A DNA stretch of 33,132 nucleotides from an uncultured Paraglaciecola sp. (GTDB lineage: Bacteria; Pseudomonadota; Gammaproteobacteria; Enterobacterales; Alteromonadaceae). The stretch lies in the NCBI RefSeq assembly GCF_913058035.1, contig NZ_CAJXPA010000033.1, forward strand, positions 1 to 33,132, read 5' to 3'. A program made the position numbers and the translations under genes. This document shows positions 18,253-27,135 of this stretch, in pieces. Numbering within the stretch: position 1 is the stretch's first letter; each line of letters begins with the position of its first letter. The notes beneath the pieces were generated by a model. That model searched no databases, was not told the origin of the DNA, and was given only the letters and a program-made list of their open reading frames with translations.

Positions 18253-19380
18253 CTAAAAATCATGCCAACTACCGGGTATTCGAGCCACCCTTTGCAATTT
18301 TTTACTATTTTGTAACTTTTGCATCACATCCGGTCGAAACACTACACGCATGAAAAGACTTTTTGTACCCAACTGATAGTTGGTGACTACTGAGCCATGC
18401 ACTGCGCTGTTGGTTTGCATATTTATATCCAATATTTTAGTCGAACCTAAAGGTTTGAATGCAAACACAAGACCATACATAACAACATCATTTTGAAACT
18501 CTATGTCGCCATCAAAAATAATTAAAATTATAGGTTCTGAGTCATTTCCTATTTGCGCGCCAGCGCTCACATCGCAGTCACCATTAACCCAAATCACTCC
18601 CCAACTATTGATATCGAGGGTGTCACAATCTACTAATACAAAATCAGATTGTTGCTGCAATTCGAGCCATTCAGAGGAAGGAATATTAAATAGATAGCTG
18701 AACAAGTCTGCAGGGAATGAAGTCGAACCATCGGCTATGTCATCCAGTTTTGAAGTGTGATCAGAATAAGTATTTGTGGCACAGTTTCCTGCATTAAACT
18801 CACTTAAAATACAGCTATGATGTTGTGTTCCTGACAGGGCAATCGCAGCACCTGACCATAGTGATAGTGGGAATGCAGTACCCAAACCATTAGGATTAGC
18901 AGCCAGCTCAAATTCACCTGCACTGCTAAAGCCATGGTTAACCATTAAAGGTGCTGGAGGGCTATTAAACAGTATCGGGTAAATCAATGCCTTTTCTGTA
19001 ACGGTGGCTTTAGCTAAACCATCAGCAGACATACCGTTTGAACGAATAGTGATAAGCTTTCGATAACTTGATAAAGATTCAGTCGTAGCATAAATGGAGA
19101 AAGTGCTGTTGTCTTCTAAGTTTCCAGATAACCCAGCGATTGGCCATATTTTGTTTACGTTGAGCATCGCTAAAGCTTGATTCAAGCCTGCTTTTGCTGA
19201 TGCTTTTGCCCACTTTTGATTTTGTGTATTAATGACTATTTGATGTTCAAATGATTGAATTTTGCCTGTATAAAGTGTGATTAATGTCACCATGATTAAT
19301 AATAAAATCACAGTAAGTAATATCGCTGCGCCCTTTTGATTTAGTGAATACACGGTGTCTACTATTAATAATTTATTCAT
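18253..19380 (-). CDS. PilX-like minor pilin with long C-terminal domain, second set
   Basis: The N-terminus (NQKG|AAILLTVILLLIMVTLITLYTG) is PilX-like: a prepilin-type helix without Glu at +5, followed by KWAKASAKAGLNQALAMLN. At 375 residues it is about twice the usual PilX length. The extra C-terminal part (WGVIWVNGDCDVSAGAQIG, PIILIIFDGDIEFQNDVVMYGLVFA, AVHGSVVTNYQLG) reads as a beta-helix or bactofilin-like ladder, a guess from the regular hydrophobic/Gly/Asp pattern. It overlaps the PilW-like gene by 8 bp. No enzymatic motif is seen. Confidence 0.85.
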   Translation of the reverse strand: MNKLLIVDTVYSLNQKGAAILLTVILLLIMVTLITLYTGKIQSFEHQIVINTQNQKWAKASAKAGLNQALAMLNVNKIWPIAGLSGNLEDNSTFSIYATTESLSSYRKLITIRSNGMSADGLAKATVTEKALIYPILFNSPPAPLMVNHGFSSAGEFELAANPNGLGTAFPLSLWSGAAIALSGTQHHSCILSEFNAGNCATNTYSDHTSKLDDIADGSTSFPADLFSYLFNIPSSEWLELQQQSDFVLVDCDTLDINSWGVIWVNGDCDVSAGAQIGNDSEPIILIIFDGDIEFQNDVVMYGLVFAFKPLGSTKILDINMQTNSAVHGSVVTNYQLGTKSLFMRVVFRPDVMQKLQNSKKLQRVARIPGSWHDF

Positions 19381-20002
19381 AGTTTTCTATCAAAACGCTG
19401 GTATTGATACTACGTGAAATATCAGGGTGTTTTTTTAAACGAGCTTGTATCATAATATTTACTCGAATTTGACTAATTTGCTGAACGGTATTTTTTTCAA
19501 TCGTAAACTTAAGAGATGTAACCTGAACAACTTTTGGGTCAGTCAAATCTTGCCATCCAGACTGATCGCAAGCAGCCCCATTTAATCGAATTTCAACAGC
19601 ACGGTCTCTCAGACGAAAACCATATAGTTCGTTATTAGGAGAAGTATCCAACAAACCGTTTTTATTACGATCGTAAGCGAAATTAATGCAGCTCTTGGCG
19701 GTTTCAGATGCATAAGCGGCGGTGATCAAGCTACCTTCAAAAGGGTTTGAGAAAGTATCTGGGGTTTTAACCATATCGTTGGTTAAGGCATGGTAGCCAG
19801 CTCGCTTAAGGTCATGGCCAACGACAGCCACCACGGCATTAATTTCCTCTTCCAACCTGGACGTTGCCAGTAGACTCGCATTTAACGCTATGCCATGTCC
19901 TACCAAAGATGCCATTGCGGTGATGGATGCAAGTCCTAGAGTCATAGAAATCATCAGTTCGACCAAACTATTACCATATTGTTTTACAGACGGGGTTAAC
20001 AT
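19373..20002 (-). CDS. PilW-like minor pilin, second set
   Basis: The leader MLTPSVKQYG precedes NSLVELMISMTLGLASITAMASLVG, with Glu at +5 and the SLVELMISMTLGL form typical of PilW. The block VVGHDLKRAGYHAL corresponds to the LRxDLxxAGY region of PilW. At 209 residues it is shorter than PilW at 15935-16792. The start overlaps the fimT stop by 7 bp, and the end overlaps the PilX-like gene by 8 bp, so the set is one transcription unit. Confidence 0.88.
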   Translation of the reverse strand: MLTPSVKQYGNSLVELMISMTLGLASITAMASLVGHGIALNASLLATSRLEEEINAVVAVVGHDLKRAGYHALTNDMVKTPDTFSNPFEGSLITAAYASETAKSCINFAYDRNKNGLLDTSPNNELYGFRLRDRAVEIRLNGAACDQSGWQDLTDPKVVQVTSLKFTIEKNTVQQISQIRVNIMIQARLKKHPDISRSINTSVLIENYE

Positions 20003-20514
20003 GCTTTGTATCCACCGATACTGTTACCCACAGCACAAATTCTTACTCGCCCCATATTACTTAAAATTAACTTTAGGCTTTTTACACCATCAGTAAAAAC
20101 AATCGAGCCTGCATGCCCAATCGCTAACCCTCTGTTTGCATCAAATACGGTGACACTATTTACTCCAAATGTAACCTTGTCGATGTTAACGAAACGATAG
20201 TCAACAAAATCAACTTTATATTCCACTCCATCTAAAATGCACTCATAGGCAATAGCACAGTCACAGTTACCACTATCACTTAATGCTGCACACCATTTTT
20301 TACCTGAGCGGATCGCAATTGTTATATCTACATTTTTGGTTATAGCCGCTACTCGAGCTTGTTGAAATAAAAAATAACTGCTCCGCACAGCACTTTTTAA
20401 TTGTATGTTTTTTTGAATTGAGTTGATTGTAGGTGCGCCAAGCGACACCAAAAGCACAATAATTGATACTGTAACGAGTAATTCAAGAAGTGTTAAACCG
20501 AAGTGGTTGTGCAT
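19996..20514 (-). CDS. FimT/GspH-family pseudopilin, second set
   Basis: The very short leader MHNHFG is followed by LTLLELLVTVSIIVLLVSLGAPT with Glu at +5. The FimT/GspH layout is evident: SAVRSSYFLFQQARVAAITKNVDITIAI, then a Cys-rich loop (CAALSDSGNCDCAIAYEC), and the C-terminal strands IVFTDG and MGRVRICAVG. The 172-residue length fits the family. In pilus systems FimT is a minor pilin; some FimT proteins bind DNA for uptake, but no such claim can be made here from sequence alone. It is the first gene of the second set and is divergent from the pilin gene at 20618. Confidence 0.9.
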   Translation of the reverse strand: MHNHFGLTLLELLVTVSIIVLLVSLGAPTINSIQKNIQLKSAVRSSYFLFQQARVAAITKNVDITIAIRSGKKWCAALSDSGNCDCAIAYECILDGVEYKVDFVDYRFVNIDKVTFGVNSVTVFDANRGLAIGHAGSIVFTDGVKSLKLILSNMGRVRICAVGNSIGGYKAC

Positions 20515-20617
20515 ATTTAGTATCCTTACTCAGCGCCTATTTAAAAAAACGCCTATAATCAAATCCATTAACTAAAATATAGTTGAGTTTGTTCAAAACG
20601 CATAAAAAGGAACGAAT

Positions 20618-21034
20618 ATGCTTACTAAAAAGATGGAAATAAGTAATCAAGATTGCAAGGGATTCGGTACAAAACTAGGTATGACGCTGATTGAACTAAT
20701 GGTGGTTGTAGTGATAGTTGGGGTATTAGCAGCACTCACCTTCTCATCATTTTCAGAGCAAATTTTGGCTGTTAGACGTGGTGATGGCATTACCTATTTA
20801 CTGCGACTAAAATTACAGCAAGAAGCTTTTCGTATAGAAAACATTAGCTATGCAAAAACAGCTCAACTCAGCTTACCAAGTAGTAAATATTATGTTTTTA
20901 CCGTAACAGATACATCAGCTACCACTTACACCATTACCGCTAAAGCAAAAGGTAGTCAAACAGCCGACACGAAATGTTTAAGTATGGAGATTGATCAGTC
21001 ATTAAGTAAAACCCCAGCTTCTTGTTTTTTTTAA
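20618..21034 (+). CDS. Type IV pilin-like protein (PilE-like), divergently encoded
   Basis: The 138-residue protein has leader end FGTKLG and mature N-terminus MTLIELMVVVVIVGVLAALTFSSF, with Glu at +5. The globular part is small, with LRLKLQQEAFRIENISYA (the family's helix end) and a C-terminal cysteine pair (CLSMEIDQSLSKTPASCFF) like the D-region disulfide loop of PilE proteins. A good Shine-Dalgarno (AAGGA) lies seven bases before the ATG. It is divergent from fimT across 103 bp, so it probably provides the PilE-like member that the neighbouring set lacks. Confidence 0.9.
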   Translation: MLTKKMEISNQDCKGFGTKLGMTLIELMVVVVIVGVLAALTFSSFSEQILAVRRGDGITYLLRLKLQQEAFRIENISYAKTAQLSLPSSKYYVFTVTDTSATTYTITAKAKGSQTADTKCLSMEIDQSLSKTPASCFF

Positions 21035-21230
21035 GTAACAAATCTTAGGTTTAACTTTACTTGTTAATAATTTACCAGCTATAACGCCCATATTTAGCAA
21101 AATAAAAATAAAAGTATGAGCTTTAATATCAATCATTAAGTTACAAGAAATGGTTAACACTGTAGAGAATATTAAGCAGCTGATGTGCAAAAATATTGTC
21201 ATCAGCTATATAGAGCTAGAGGACATAAAT

Positions 21231-21261
21231 ATAATCGGGCAGCTGGCTGCTGCCCGATTAT
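21231..21261. terminator. Perfect 13-bp hairpin downstream of ispH
   Basis: ATAATCGGGCAGC-tggct-GCTGCCCGATTAT forms a perfect 13-bp stem with a 5-base loop, 37 bp beyond the ispH stop. The AT-rich ends of the stem and following T/A sequence suit a bidirectional terminator for the ispH operon and for the pilin gene at 20618; the U-tract is weak on both strands. Confidence 0.65.
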
Positions 21262-21297
21262 ATTATAAAAGAATGATTAAGGTATAAGCTGTAGCAG

Positions 21298-22242
21298 TTA
21301 AGAAATATTCTTAATTCTTAATTCTTTAGGAACAGCGAATTCGATGTTCTCTTCACGACCGGGTCTTTCAATGGCAGCCGTTGCTCCCAACTCTATTAAG
21401 CGGTCAACCACGCCTTGCACTAAAACCTCTGGTGCTGATGCGCCTGCAGTGACACCAATATTGGTTGTATTTTCGAGCCATGACTGCTGAATGCAATCTG
21501 CGTCTGCTATCAAATAAGCTGTAGAGCCAATTTTTTCCGCAAGTTCTCTGAGTCGATTAGAATTAGAGCTATTTTCTGCGCCTACAACTAATAACAAATC
21601 ACAGTCAGACGACAATTCTCTAACTGAGTCTTGTCGATTTTGAGTAGCATAACAAATGTCGTCTTTACGCGGTCCTTGAATAGCAGGGAACTGCAATCTT
21701 AAGGCATCAATTACATCAGCAGTGTCATCTACAGACAACGTTGTTTGACTACAATAGTAGAGCTTAGATGGGTCTTTAACAGACAACACAGCCACATCTT
21801 CAACCGATTCAACCAAATAAATTCCACCATTGGCATTATCGTATTGGCCCATAGTTCCTTCCACTTCAGGGTGACCATGGTGTCCGATTAAAATACACTC
21901 TATGCCTTTTTTGCTGGCTCGCATCACTTCCATATGGACTTTAGTAACTAATGGACATGTAGCATCAAACACTTTTAAACCACGCGAAATAGCTTCCGCA
22001 CGAACAACTTGGGATACACCATGAGCAGAAAATATAACAATGCTATTATCAGGCACTTCTGATAATTCATCTACAAATACTGCCCCTCGTTCCTTAAGTC
22101 CGTCTACTACAAATTTGTTGTGTACGACTTCGTGCCTGACAAAAACTGGCGCAGGAAACATTTCTAAAGCGCGCTCAACGATCACTATGGCACGATCTAC
22201 ACCAGCACAGAAACCTCGTGGATTAGCAAGATGGATTTGCAT
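21298..22242 (-). CDS. ispH: 4-hydroxy-3-methylbut-2-enyl diphosphate reductase
   Basis: IspH catalyses the last step of the MEP isoprenoid pathway, giving IPP and DMAPP, using a [4Fe-4S] cluster. The three cluster cysteines are in [23 protein letters not shown] and [11 protein letters not shown]. The active-site glutamate is in [10 protein letters not shown] and the QTTLSVDDT block is present. I choose the ATG at 22240-22242 ([10 protein letters not shown]): an AAGGA lies six bases upstream of it, whereas the ATG two codons earlier directly abuts that site. The 314-residue length is normal. It closes the ribF-ileS-lspA-fkpB-ispH operon. Confidence 0.97.
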   Translation of the reverse strand: MQIHLANPRGFCAGVDRAIVIVERALEMFPAPVFVRHEVVHNKFVVDGLKERGAVFVDELSEVPDNSIVIFSAHGVSQVVRAEAISRGLKVFDATCPLVTKVHMEVMRASKKGIECILIGHHGHPEVEGTMGQYDNANGGIYLVESVEDVAVLSVKDPSKLYYCSQTTLSVDDTADVIDALRLQFPAIQGPRKDDICYATQNRQDSVRELSSDCDLLLVVGAENSSNSNRLRELAEKIGSTAYLIADADCIQQSWLENTTNIGVTAGASAPEVLVQGVVDRLIELGATAAIERPGREENIEFAVPKELRIKNIS

Positions 22243-22261
22243 AGTCATTCCTTACAATTTT

Positions 22262-22708
22262 CTAGTTAACTGACAATATTTCTACGTCAAAGGTAATCAC
22301 CTGCCCTGCTAATGGATGATTGAAATCTACTGTCACAGATTCTCCAGTGACTTCACGTATTATACCAGGTAGCTCAGTACCATCAGGTTGGGTAAATGCG
22401 ATGATCATTCCTATTTCAGCCGGTGTTTCTGAGCTGAATTTACTTCGGTCCAGATGGTGCAAATTATCAGGGTTTGGCATGCCAAAAGCATCATCAGCCT
22501 CTAGTGTAAATGATTTTTTATCTCCAGCTTGAAGGCCTAATAAACAATCTTCAAAACTAAGTGTAAGACTGCCATCACCCACAACTAATTTAGCCGGTTT
22601 ATTATTAACTCTAGTGCTATCAGCGGCAGAACCATCAGAGAGTTTCAAATCAAAATGTAGAACGACTTCGCTCCCTTGTTTTATCAATTTTTGCTCTAAC
22701 TCAGCCAT
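22262..22708 (-). CDS. fkpB: FKBP-type peptidyl-prolyl isomerase (FkpB/SlpA-like)
   Basis: SlyD/SlpA-class FKBP isomerase, 148 residues from ATG 22706-22708 ([10 protein letters not shown]), which has a GAGG ribosome site and overlaps the lspA stop by 8 bp. Conserved features include LHFDLKLSDGSAADST, the GDGSLTLSFEDCLLGLQAGDKKSFTLEADDAFG block with the insert-in-flap layout, and DFNHPLAGQVITFDVEI at the end. There is no His-rich metal tail as in SlyD. It lies between lspA and ispH, as in E. coli. Confidence 0.96.
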   Translation of the reverse strand: MAELEQKLIKQGSEVVLHFDLKLSDGSAADSTRVNNKPAKLVVGDGSLTLSFEDCLLGLQAGDKKSFTLEADDAFGMPNPDNLHHLDRSKFSSETPAEIGMIIAFTQPDGTELPGIIREVTGESVTVDFNHPLAGQVITFDVEILSVN

Positions 22709-23195
22709 GTTTTTCCTCTTTATTCTTAAACATATCAACAATCAACAAAACAGCACCTAAACATATGGCGCTATCAGCCACATTAAATGCAGGCCAATAC
22801 CAATTTTGATAATACAACACTAAAAAATCTATTACGTACCCATGAACCAATCGATCATAAGCATTACCAATAGCCCCGCCTATGATAAGACTAAAAGCCA
22901 CAGGTAAAATCATTTGCTCTTTACTTGTCTGTTTTAACCACCACAGCACTAATCCACTGACTAAAAATGCTATCACAGTGAGAAACCAACGTTGCCAACC
23001 GCCAGCATCATGTAAAAAACTAAAAGCAGCGCCGTAGTTATATACATGAGTGAGATTGAAAAACGGCAATATTTGGATTGCTTGGTAGAGTTCAATATTC
23101 TCTAATATCAAAAATTTTGTGTATTGATCAGCCACTAATACCAAAAGAGACAACCATAAAAATCGCCATCCAGTTTGAGTAAAAAGTTTAAGCAT
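22701..23195 (-). CDS. lspA: Lipoprotein signal peptidase (signal peptidase II)
   Basis: LspA cleaves signal peptides of diacylated prolipoproteins in the inner membrane. I start it at ATG 23193-23195 ([10 protein letters not shown]), which overlaps the ileS stop by 8 bp; the longer frame lies inside ileS. The 164-residue length is typical. Four hydrophobic helices are seen. The catalytic aspartates are in [15 protein letters not shown] and FNVADSAI, and the conserved VADQYTKF and NYGAAFSFL blocks are present. Confidence 0.97.
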   Translation of the reverse strand: MLKLFTQTGWRFLWLSLLVLVADQYTKFLILENIELYQAIQILPFFNLTHVYNYGAAFSFLHDAGGWQRWFLTVIAFLVSGLVLWWLKQTSKEQMILPVAFSLIIGGAIGNAYDRLVHGYVIDFLVLYYQNWYWPAFNVADSAICLGAVLLIVDMFKNKEEKHG

Positions 23196-26004
23196 AATCG
23201 CGTTTTTCGCCTTCGCCATCAACATTATCCACGCAGCGATCACACAATTCAGGATGCTCAGTATGATTTCCCACATCTACGCGGTGATGCCAACAACGAC
23301 TACATTTTTGAGCCGTTGAAACAGATACAAGTACAGACAACCCCTGCACCTCAGTCGTAACAGCATTTTCTGGCGTATCATTACTTTCGATAACTGTTGC
23401 CGCAGAGGTGATCAATACAAAGCGTAATTCATCATCCAGTTTGTTAAGTAATGTAAACAGCTCATTGTTTACATACAAGGTGACTTCTGCTTGCAGTGAG
23501 CCTTTGATTTTTCCGTCTTTGCGAGTCAATTCAATACAGCGGTTCACTTCATTTTTCACCGCTAATATTTGTTGCCAAAAAGAGTTTGTAAAGTCACCAG
23601 TCAAGTTGACCTCCCCTAAACCGTCATACCATTTACCAGTAAAAACATATTCATCTTGTTGCCAAGGCATTTGTTGCCATAACTCTTGGGCAGTAAAACT
23701 GGTAATGGGCGCCATCCAGCGGACTAATGCTTCGATAATATGATACAACGCACTTTGACATGACCGACGAGCATGGCTGTCACCTTTTGCGGTATATTGC
23801 CTATCCTTGATGATATCCAGATAAAAACTGCCTAGTTCGATAGAACAGAACTGCATTAGTTTTTGTGTAACCACCAACATGTCATACTTTTCGTAAGCTT
23901 CGATTATTTCTTGTTGAATACTATTAGCACGACCAACTACCCACTTATCGAGCTCCACCATTTCATCAATGACCACCAAATCTTTACTAGGATCAAAACC
24001 ATTCAGATTAGCTAATAAAAAGCGCGCAGTATTACGAATACGTCGGTAAGCATCAGCAGAACGATTCAAAATTTCATCTGATACTGCAATTTCACTACGA
24101 TAGTCTGTGGATGCAACCCATAAACGCAAAATATCTGCGCCTAATTTGCCTGTAACTTGCTGTGGTGCAATAGTGTTACCTAAGGATTTTGACATCTTTT
24201 TACCATCACCATCGACAGTAAAACCGTGAGTCAGAACTTGTTTGTAAGGTGCATGTCCTGTTGTAGCAACGGACGTTATTAAAGACGACATAAACCAACC
24301 ACGATGTTGATCAGATCCCTCTAGGTAAAGATCAGCTGATGCAGGGATATCATCACGTTGCTCTACCACAAAATAGTGGCTCACACCCGAGTCAAACCAA
24401 ACGTCTAAGGTATCTGCTACTTTAACGAAGGTTTCAGCATCGTCGCCTAATAATGATTCTGGCTCGACATCCCACCAAGCTTGAATACCTTTTTGTTCTA
24501 CAAGTTGTGCCACTTGCTCCAGCAATTCATTCGTGCGTGGATGTAATTCGCCTGTATCTTTATGTATAAAAAGTGCAATAGGAACGCCCCATGTGCGCTG
24601 CCTGGAAATACACCAATCGGGTCTTCCGGCAACCATAGTCTCTATTCGGCTCTCACCCCATTCAGGGATCCACTGAGTGTTGTGAATTTCTTTTATAGAC
24701 GCTTCACGCAAGCCCTTTTTATCCATACTGACGAACCACTGCGGCGTAGCACGGAATATAAGAGGTGTTTTATGTCTCCAACAATGAGGATAACTATGGT
24801 TATAAACATGGTGATGCAATAGTGCACCGTGTTCTCTCAACACTTCAACCACATGATCATTGGCTTTAAAAACGTGTTCACCAGCAAACAACTCAGTGCC
24901 TTCAAGGTACACGCCATTTGCGCCCACCGGATTAGCTACTTCCAGATCGTAATTTTTGCCTACATTAAAATCTTCAACACCATGACCCGGGGCTGTATGC
25001 ACACAACCTGTTCCAGCCTCGGTGGTAACGTGTTCGCCTAAAATTAGTGGCACTTGAAAGTCGTAAAATGCGTGATGTAACGATTTATTTTCTAATTCTT
25101 GACCTAAACATACACCCAAAGTTTGATAGTTTTCAAAGCCAAAACGTTGCATACAACCTACCAGCAAGTCGGTTGCAATGACTAAACATTCTGTCCCTTT
25201 GTCACCACTAACCTGAACTAGACTATATTCTAGTGTCGGGTGCACACAGACTGCGCGGTTAGCGGGAAGAGTCCAAGGTGTTGTAGTCCATATGGCAACA
25301 GATATATCACCAGAAACCTTCACAGAAAAACATGCAGCAATCGCATCAACGTCTACCGCTTTAAAACGCACATCGATAGAGGGGGAGTTTTTGTCTTGAT
25401 ATTCCACTTCTGCTTCGGCCAATGCTGAACCGCAGTCAGTACACCAATGAACTGGTTTAAAGCCTTTTTCAAGATGCCCAGAACGCACAACATGACCAAA
25501 TTCACGAATTATGTTGGCCTCAGATTTAAAATCCATTGTTTTGTATGGATTATCCCATTCACCCAATATACCTAAACGAATAAAATCTGCTTTTTGACCC
25601 GCAATTTGTTTTTCGGCATAGTCTCGACATTTTTGTCTAAACACGGCAGCTGTGACTTTTTTACCAGGTTTACCAACTTTTTTCTCAACCATTAATTCAA
25701 TTGGAAGACCATGACAGTCCCAACCAGGAACGTAAGGCGCATCAAAGTCAGACAATGTTTTAGACTTAACAATAATGTCTTTTAGAATTTTATTAACCGC
25801 GTGACCAATGTGAATATCACCATTCGCATAAGGAGGGCCGTCATGCAAAATAAAAGGCGTATGACCTTTTTTAGCTTCACGAATTTGCTGATAGAGTTTT
25901 TCCTGGGTCCACTGCTCAAGCATTTTTGGCTCACGTTGAGCTAGATTGCCGCGCATCGGAAACTCAGTTTCAGGCAAATTCAAGGTATGTTTATAATCAC
26001 TCAT
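23188..26004 (-). CDS. ileS: Isoleucyl-tRNA synthetase
   Basis: This class I aminoacyl-tRNA synthetase charges tRNA-Ile and edits Val. The 938-residue protein opens [19 protein letters not shown], as bacterial IleRS does. The HIGH motif is in [20 protein letters not shown] and the KMSKS motif in [17 protein letters not shown]. An editing domain is visible ([29 protein letters not shown]). The C-terminal zinc-binding cysteines are in [13 protein letters not shown] and CDRCVDN. It lies 42 bp downstream of ribF. No T-box or other leader is visible in that gap. Confidence 0.98.
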   Translation of the reverse strand: MSDYKHTLNLPETEFPMRGNLAQREPKMLEQWTQEKLYQQIREAKKGHTPFILHDGPPYANGDIHIGHAVNKILKDIIVKSKTLSDFDAPYVPGWDCHGLPIELMVEKKVGKPGKKVTAAVFRQKCRDYAEKQIAGQKADFIRLGILGEWDNPYKTMDFKSEANIIREFGHVVRSGHLEKGFKPVHWCTDCGSALAEAEVEYQDKNSPSIDVRFKAVDVDAIAACFSVKVSGDISVAIWTTTPWTLPANRAVCVHPTLEYSLVQVSGDKGTECLVIATDLLVGCMQRFGFENYQTLGVCLGQELENKSLHHAFYDFQVPLILGEHVTTEAGTGCVHTAPGHGVEDFNVGKNYDLEVANPVGANGVYLEGTELFAGEHVFKANDHVVEVLREHGALLHHHVYNHSYPHCWRHKTPLIFRATPQWFVSMDKKGLREASIKEIHNTQWIPEWGESRIETMVAGRPDWCISRQRTWGVPIALFIHKDTGELHPRTNELLEQVAQLVEQKGIQAWWDVEPESLLGDDAETFVKVADTLDVWFDSGVSHYFVVEQRDDIPASADLYLEGSDQHRGWFMSSLITSVATTGHAPYKQVLTHGFTVDGDGKKMSKSLGNTIAPQQVTGKLGADILRLWVASTDYRSEIAVSDEILNRSADAYRRIRNTARFLLANLNGFDPSKDLVVIDEMVELDKWVVGRANSIQQEIIEAYEKYDMLVVTQKLMQFCSIELGSFYLDIIKDRQYTAKGDSHARRSCQSALYHIIEALVRWMAPITSFTAQELWQQMPWQQDEYVFTGKWYDGLGEVNLTGDFTNSFWQQILAVKNEVNRCIELTRKDGKIKGSLQAEVTLYVNNELFTLLNKLDDELRFVLITSAATVIESNDTPENAVTTEVQGLSVLVSVSTAQKCSRCWHHRVDVGNHTEHPELCDRCVDNVDGEGEKRDYA

Positions 26005-26046
26005 TGCTGGTTAAATCCAAATTGGTCAATGGTTACAGTAAAAATA

Positions 26047-26973
26047 TTAAGAGGCCGCTAACAGTGTTTTTGCTGTTAACGCGTCTTTTTGTATTTGTTG
26101 ATGAAGTAACTCAAAAGAATCGAACTTCATTTCTTGTCTGATCTTACTCACTAAAGCCACAGAAATAAATTGGCCATATAAATCATCATTAAAATCGAAT
26201 ATGTGTACTTCTAATTGTGAACGTTGACCATTTACTGTTGGCCGATGGCCGATGTTCGCCACACCTGAATAGTTTTTATCTGCCACAGTGACGATAACTG
26301 CAAAAACGCCATTGACTGGAGCTTTACAGCGCTTGAGCAACACATTAGCAGTAGGAAAACCGATGGTGCGCCCTCTTTTATCACCATGTAATACTTTCCC
26401 AGCAATAGTAAAAGGTCTACCTAACATTTGCTGGGCAAGGTCAAAATCATCGTCGCTTAGAGCATCGCGAATTGCAGTTGAACTAATACGACAATCTTCT
26501 AGGCGAAAACTTTGTGTACTAACAACGTCAAACTGACATTTTTCGCCTTCTTCAACTAGCGTAGCAAAATTACCAACTCGACCTTTGCCAAAACGAAAAT
26601 CATCACCCACTACCAAATACTTAATACCTAATTTATCAACTAACAAACCTTCAATAAACTCTTCAGCACTGAAGGCAGCAAAATGTCGGTCGAATGTAAC
26701 GCACAACAGACGATCGATACCTATCGCTTTTAATTGTGCGTATTTGTCGCGCAATAAACTTAATCGGGCAGGCGCATGCTCAGGAGTAAACAACTCTTCA
26801 GGTTGAGGTTCAAACACCATCACTGTAGAGGGCAGACCTAATTCATTAGCTTTTTCAACGACTTGGCTTAGAACAGCTTGGTGACCTAGATGCACCCCGT
26901 CAAACTTGCCTATTGTTAATACACAACCGCGATGCTTATCTCGAAGATTATGTAGACCACGTATCAGTTCCAC
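26047..26973 (-). CDS. ribF: Bifunctional riboflavin kinase/FAD synthetase
   Basis: RibF converts riboflavin to FMN and then FAD. The N-terminal nucleotidyltransferase half has LTIGKFDGVHLGHQAVL and a second conserved block VGDDFRFGKGR with SSTAIRDAL. The C-terminal kinase half has GRTIGFPTANV, NGVFAV and GVANIGHRPTV. I place the start at GTG 26971-26973 (VELIRGLHNL), matching family N-termini; a TTG at 26994 would give a longer form. The ~308-residue length agrees with the family. It is the first gene of the ribF-ileS-lspA-fkpB-ispH operon. Confidence 0.96.
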   Translation of the reverse strand: MELIRGLHNLRDKHRGCVLTIGKFDGVHLGHQAVLSQVVEKANELGLPSTVMVFEPQPEELFTPEHAPARLSLLRDKYAQLKAIGIDRLLCVTFDRHFAAFSAEEFIEGLLVDKLGIKYLVVGDDFRFGKGRVGNFATLVEEGEKCQFDVVSTQSFRLEDCRISSTAIRDALSDDDFDLAQQMLGRPFTIAGKVLHGDKRGRTIGFPTANVLLKRCKAPVNGVFAVIVTVADKNYSGVANIGHRPTVNGQRSQLEVHIFDFNDDLYGQFISVALVSKIRQEMKFDSFELLHQQIQKDALTAKTLLAAS

Positions 26974-26985
26974 TGCACTCTCTTT

Positions 26986-27024
26986 AAGCCCCAAAGGCTT
27001 GCTTTAAAAGCCCAAAGGCTTGCT
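26986..27024. repeat. Tandem hairpin repeat between murJ and ribF
   Basis: Two near-identical units, AAGCCCCAAAGGCTTGCT and AAGCCCAAAGGCTTGCT, lie 4 bases apart. Each can fold into a 5-bp AAGCC/GGCTT stem. Read on the minus strand the first hairpin is followed by four T, so the pair could act as a weak terminator after murJ or as a leader structure before ribF. Confidence 0.55.
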
Positions 27025-27135
27025 GAAAATCAATCAAAGGCGCGGATTATAACTGACTACAGGCCGATTGAAAGCAGTAACCTTAATGATTGTTCATTTT
27101 TAAACTTAGGCAGACCATAATGGCATCATTAATGA

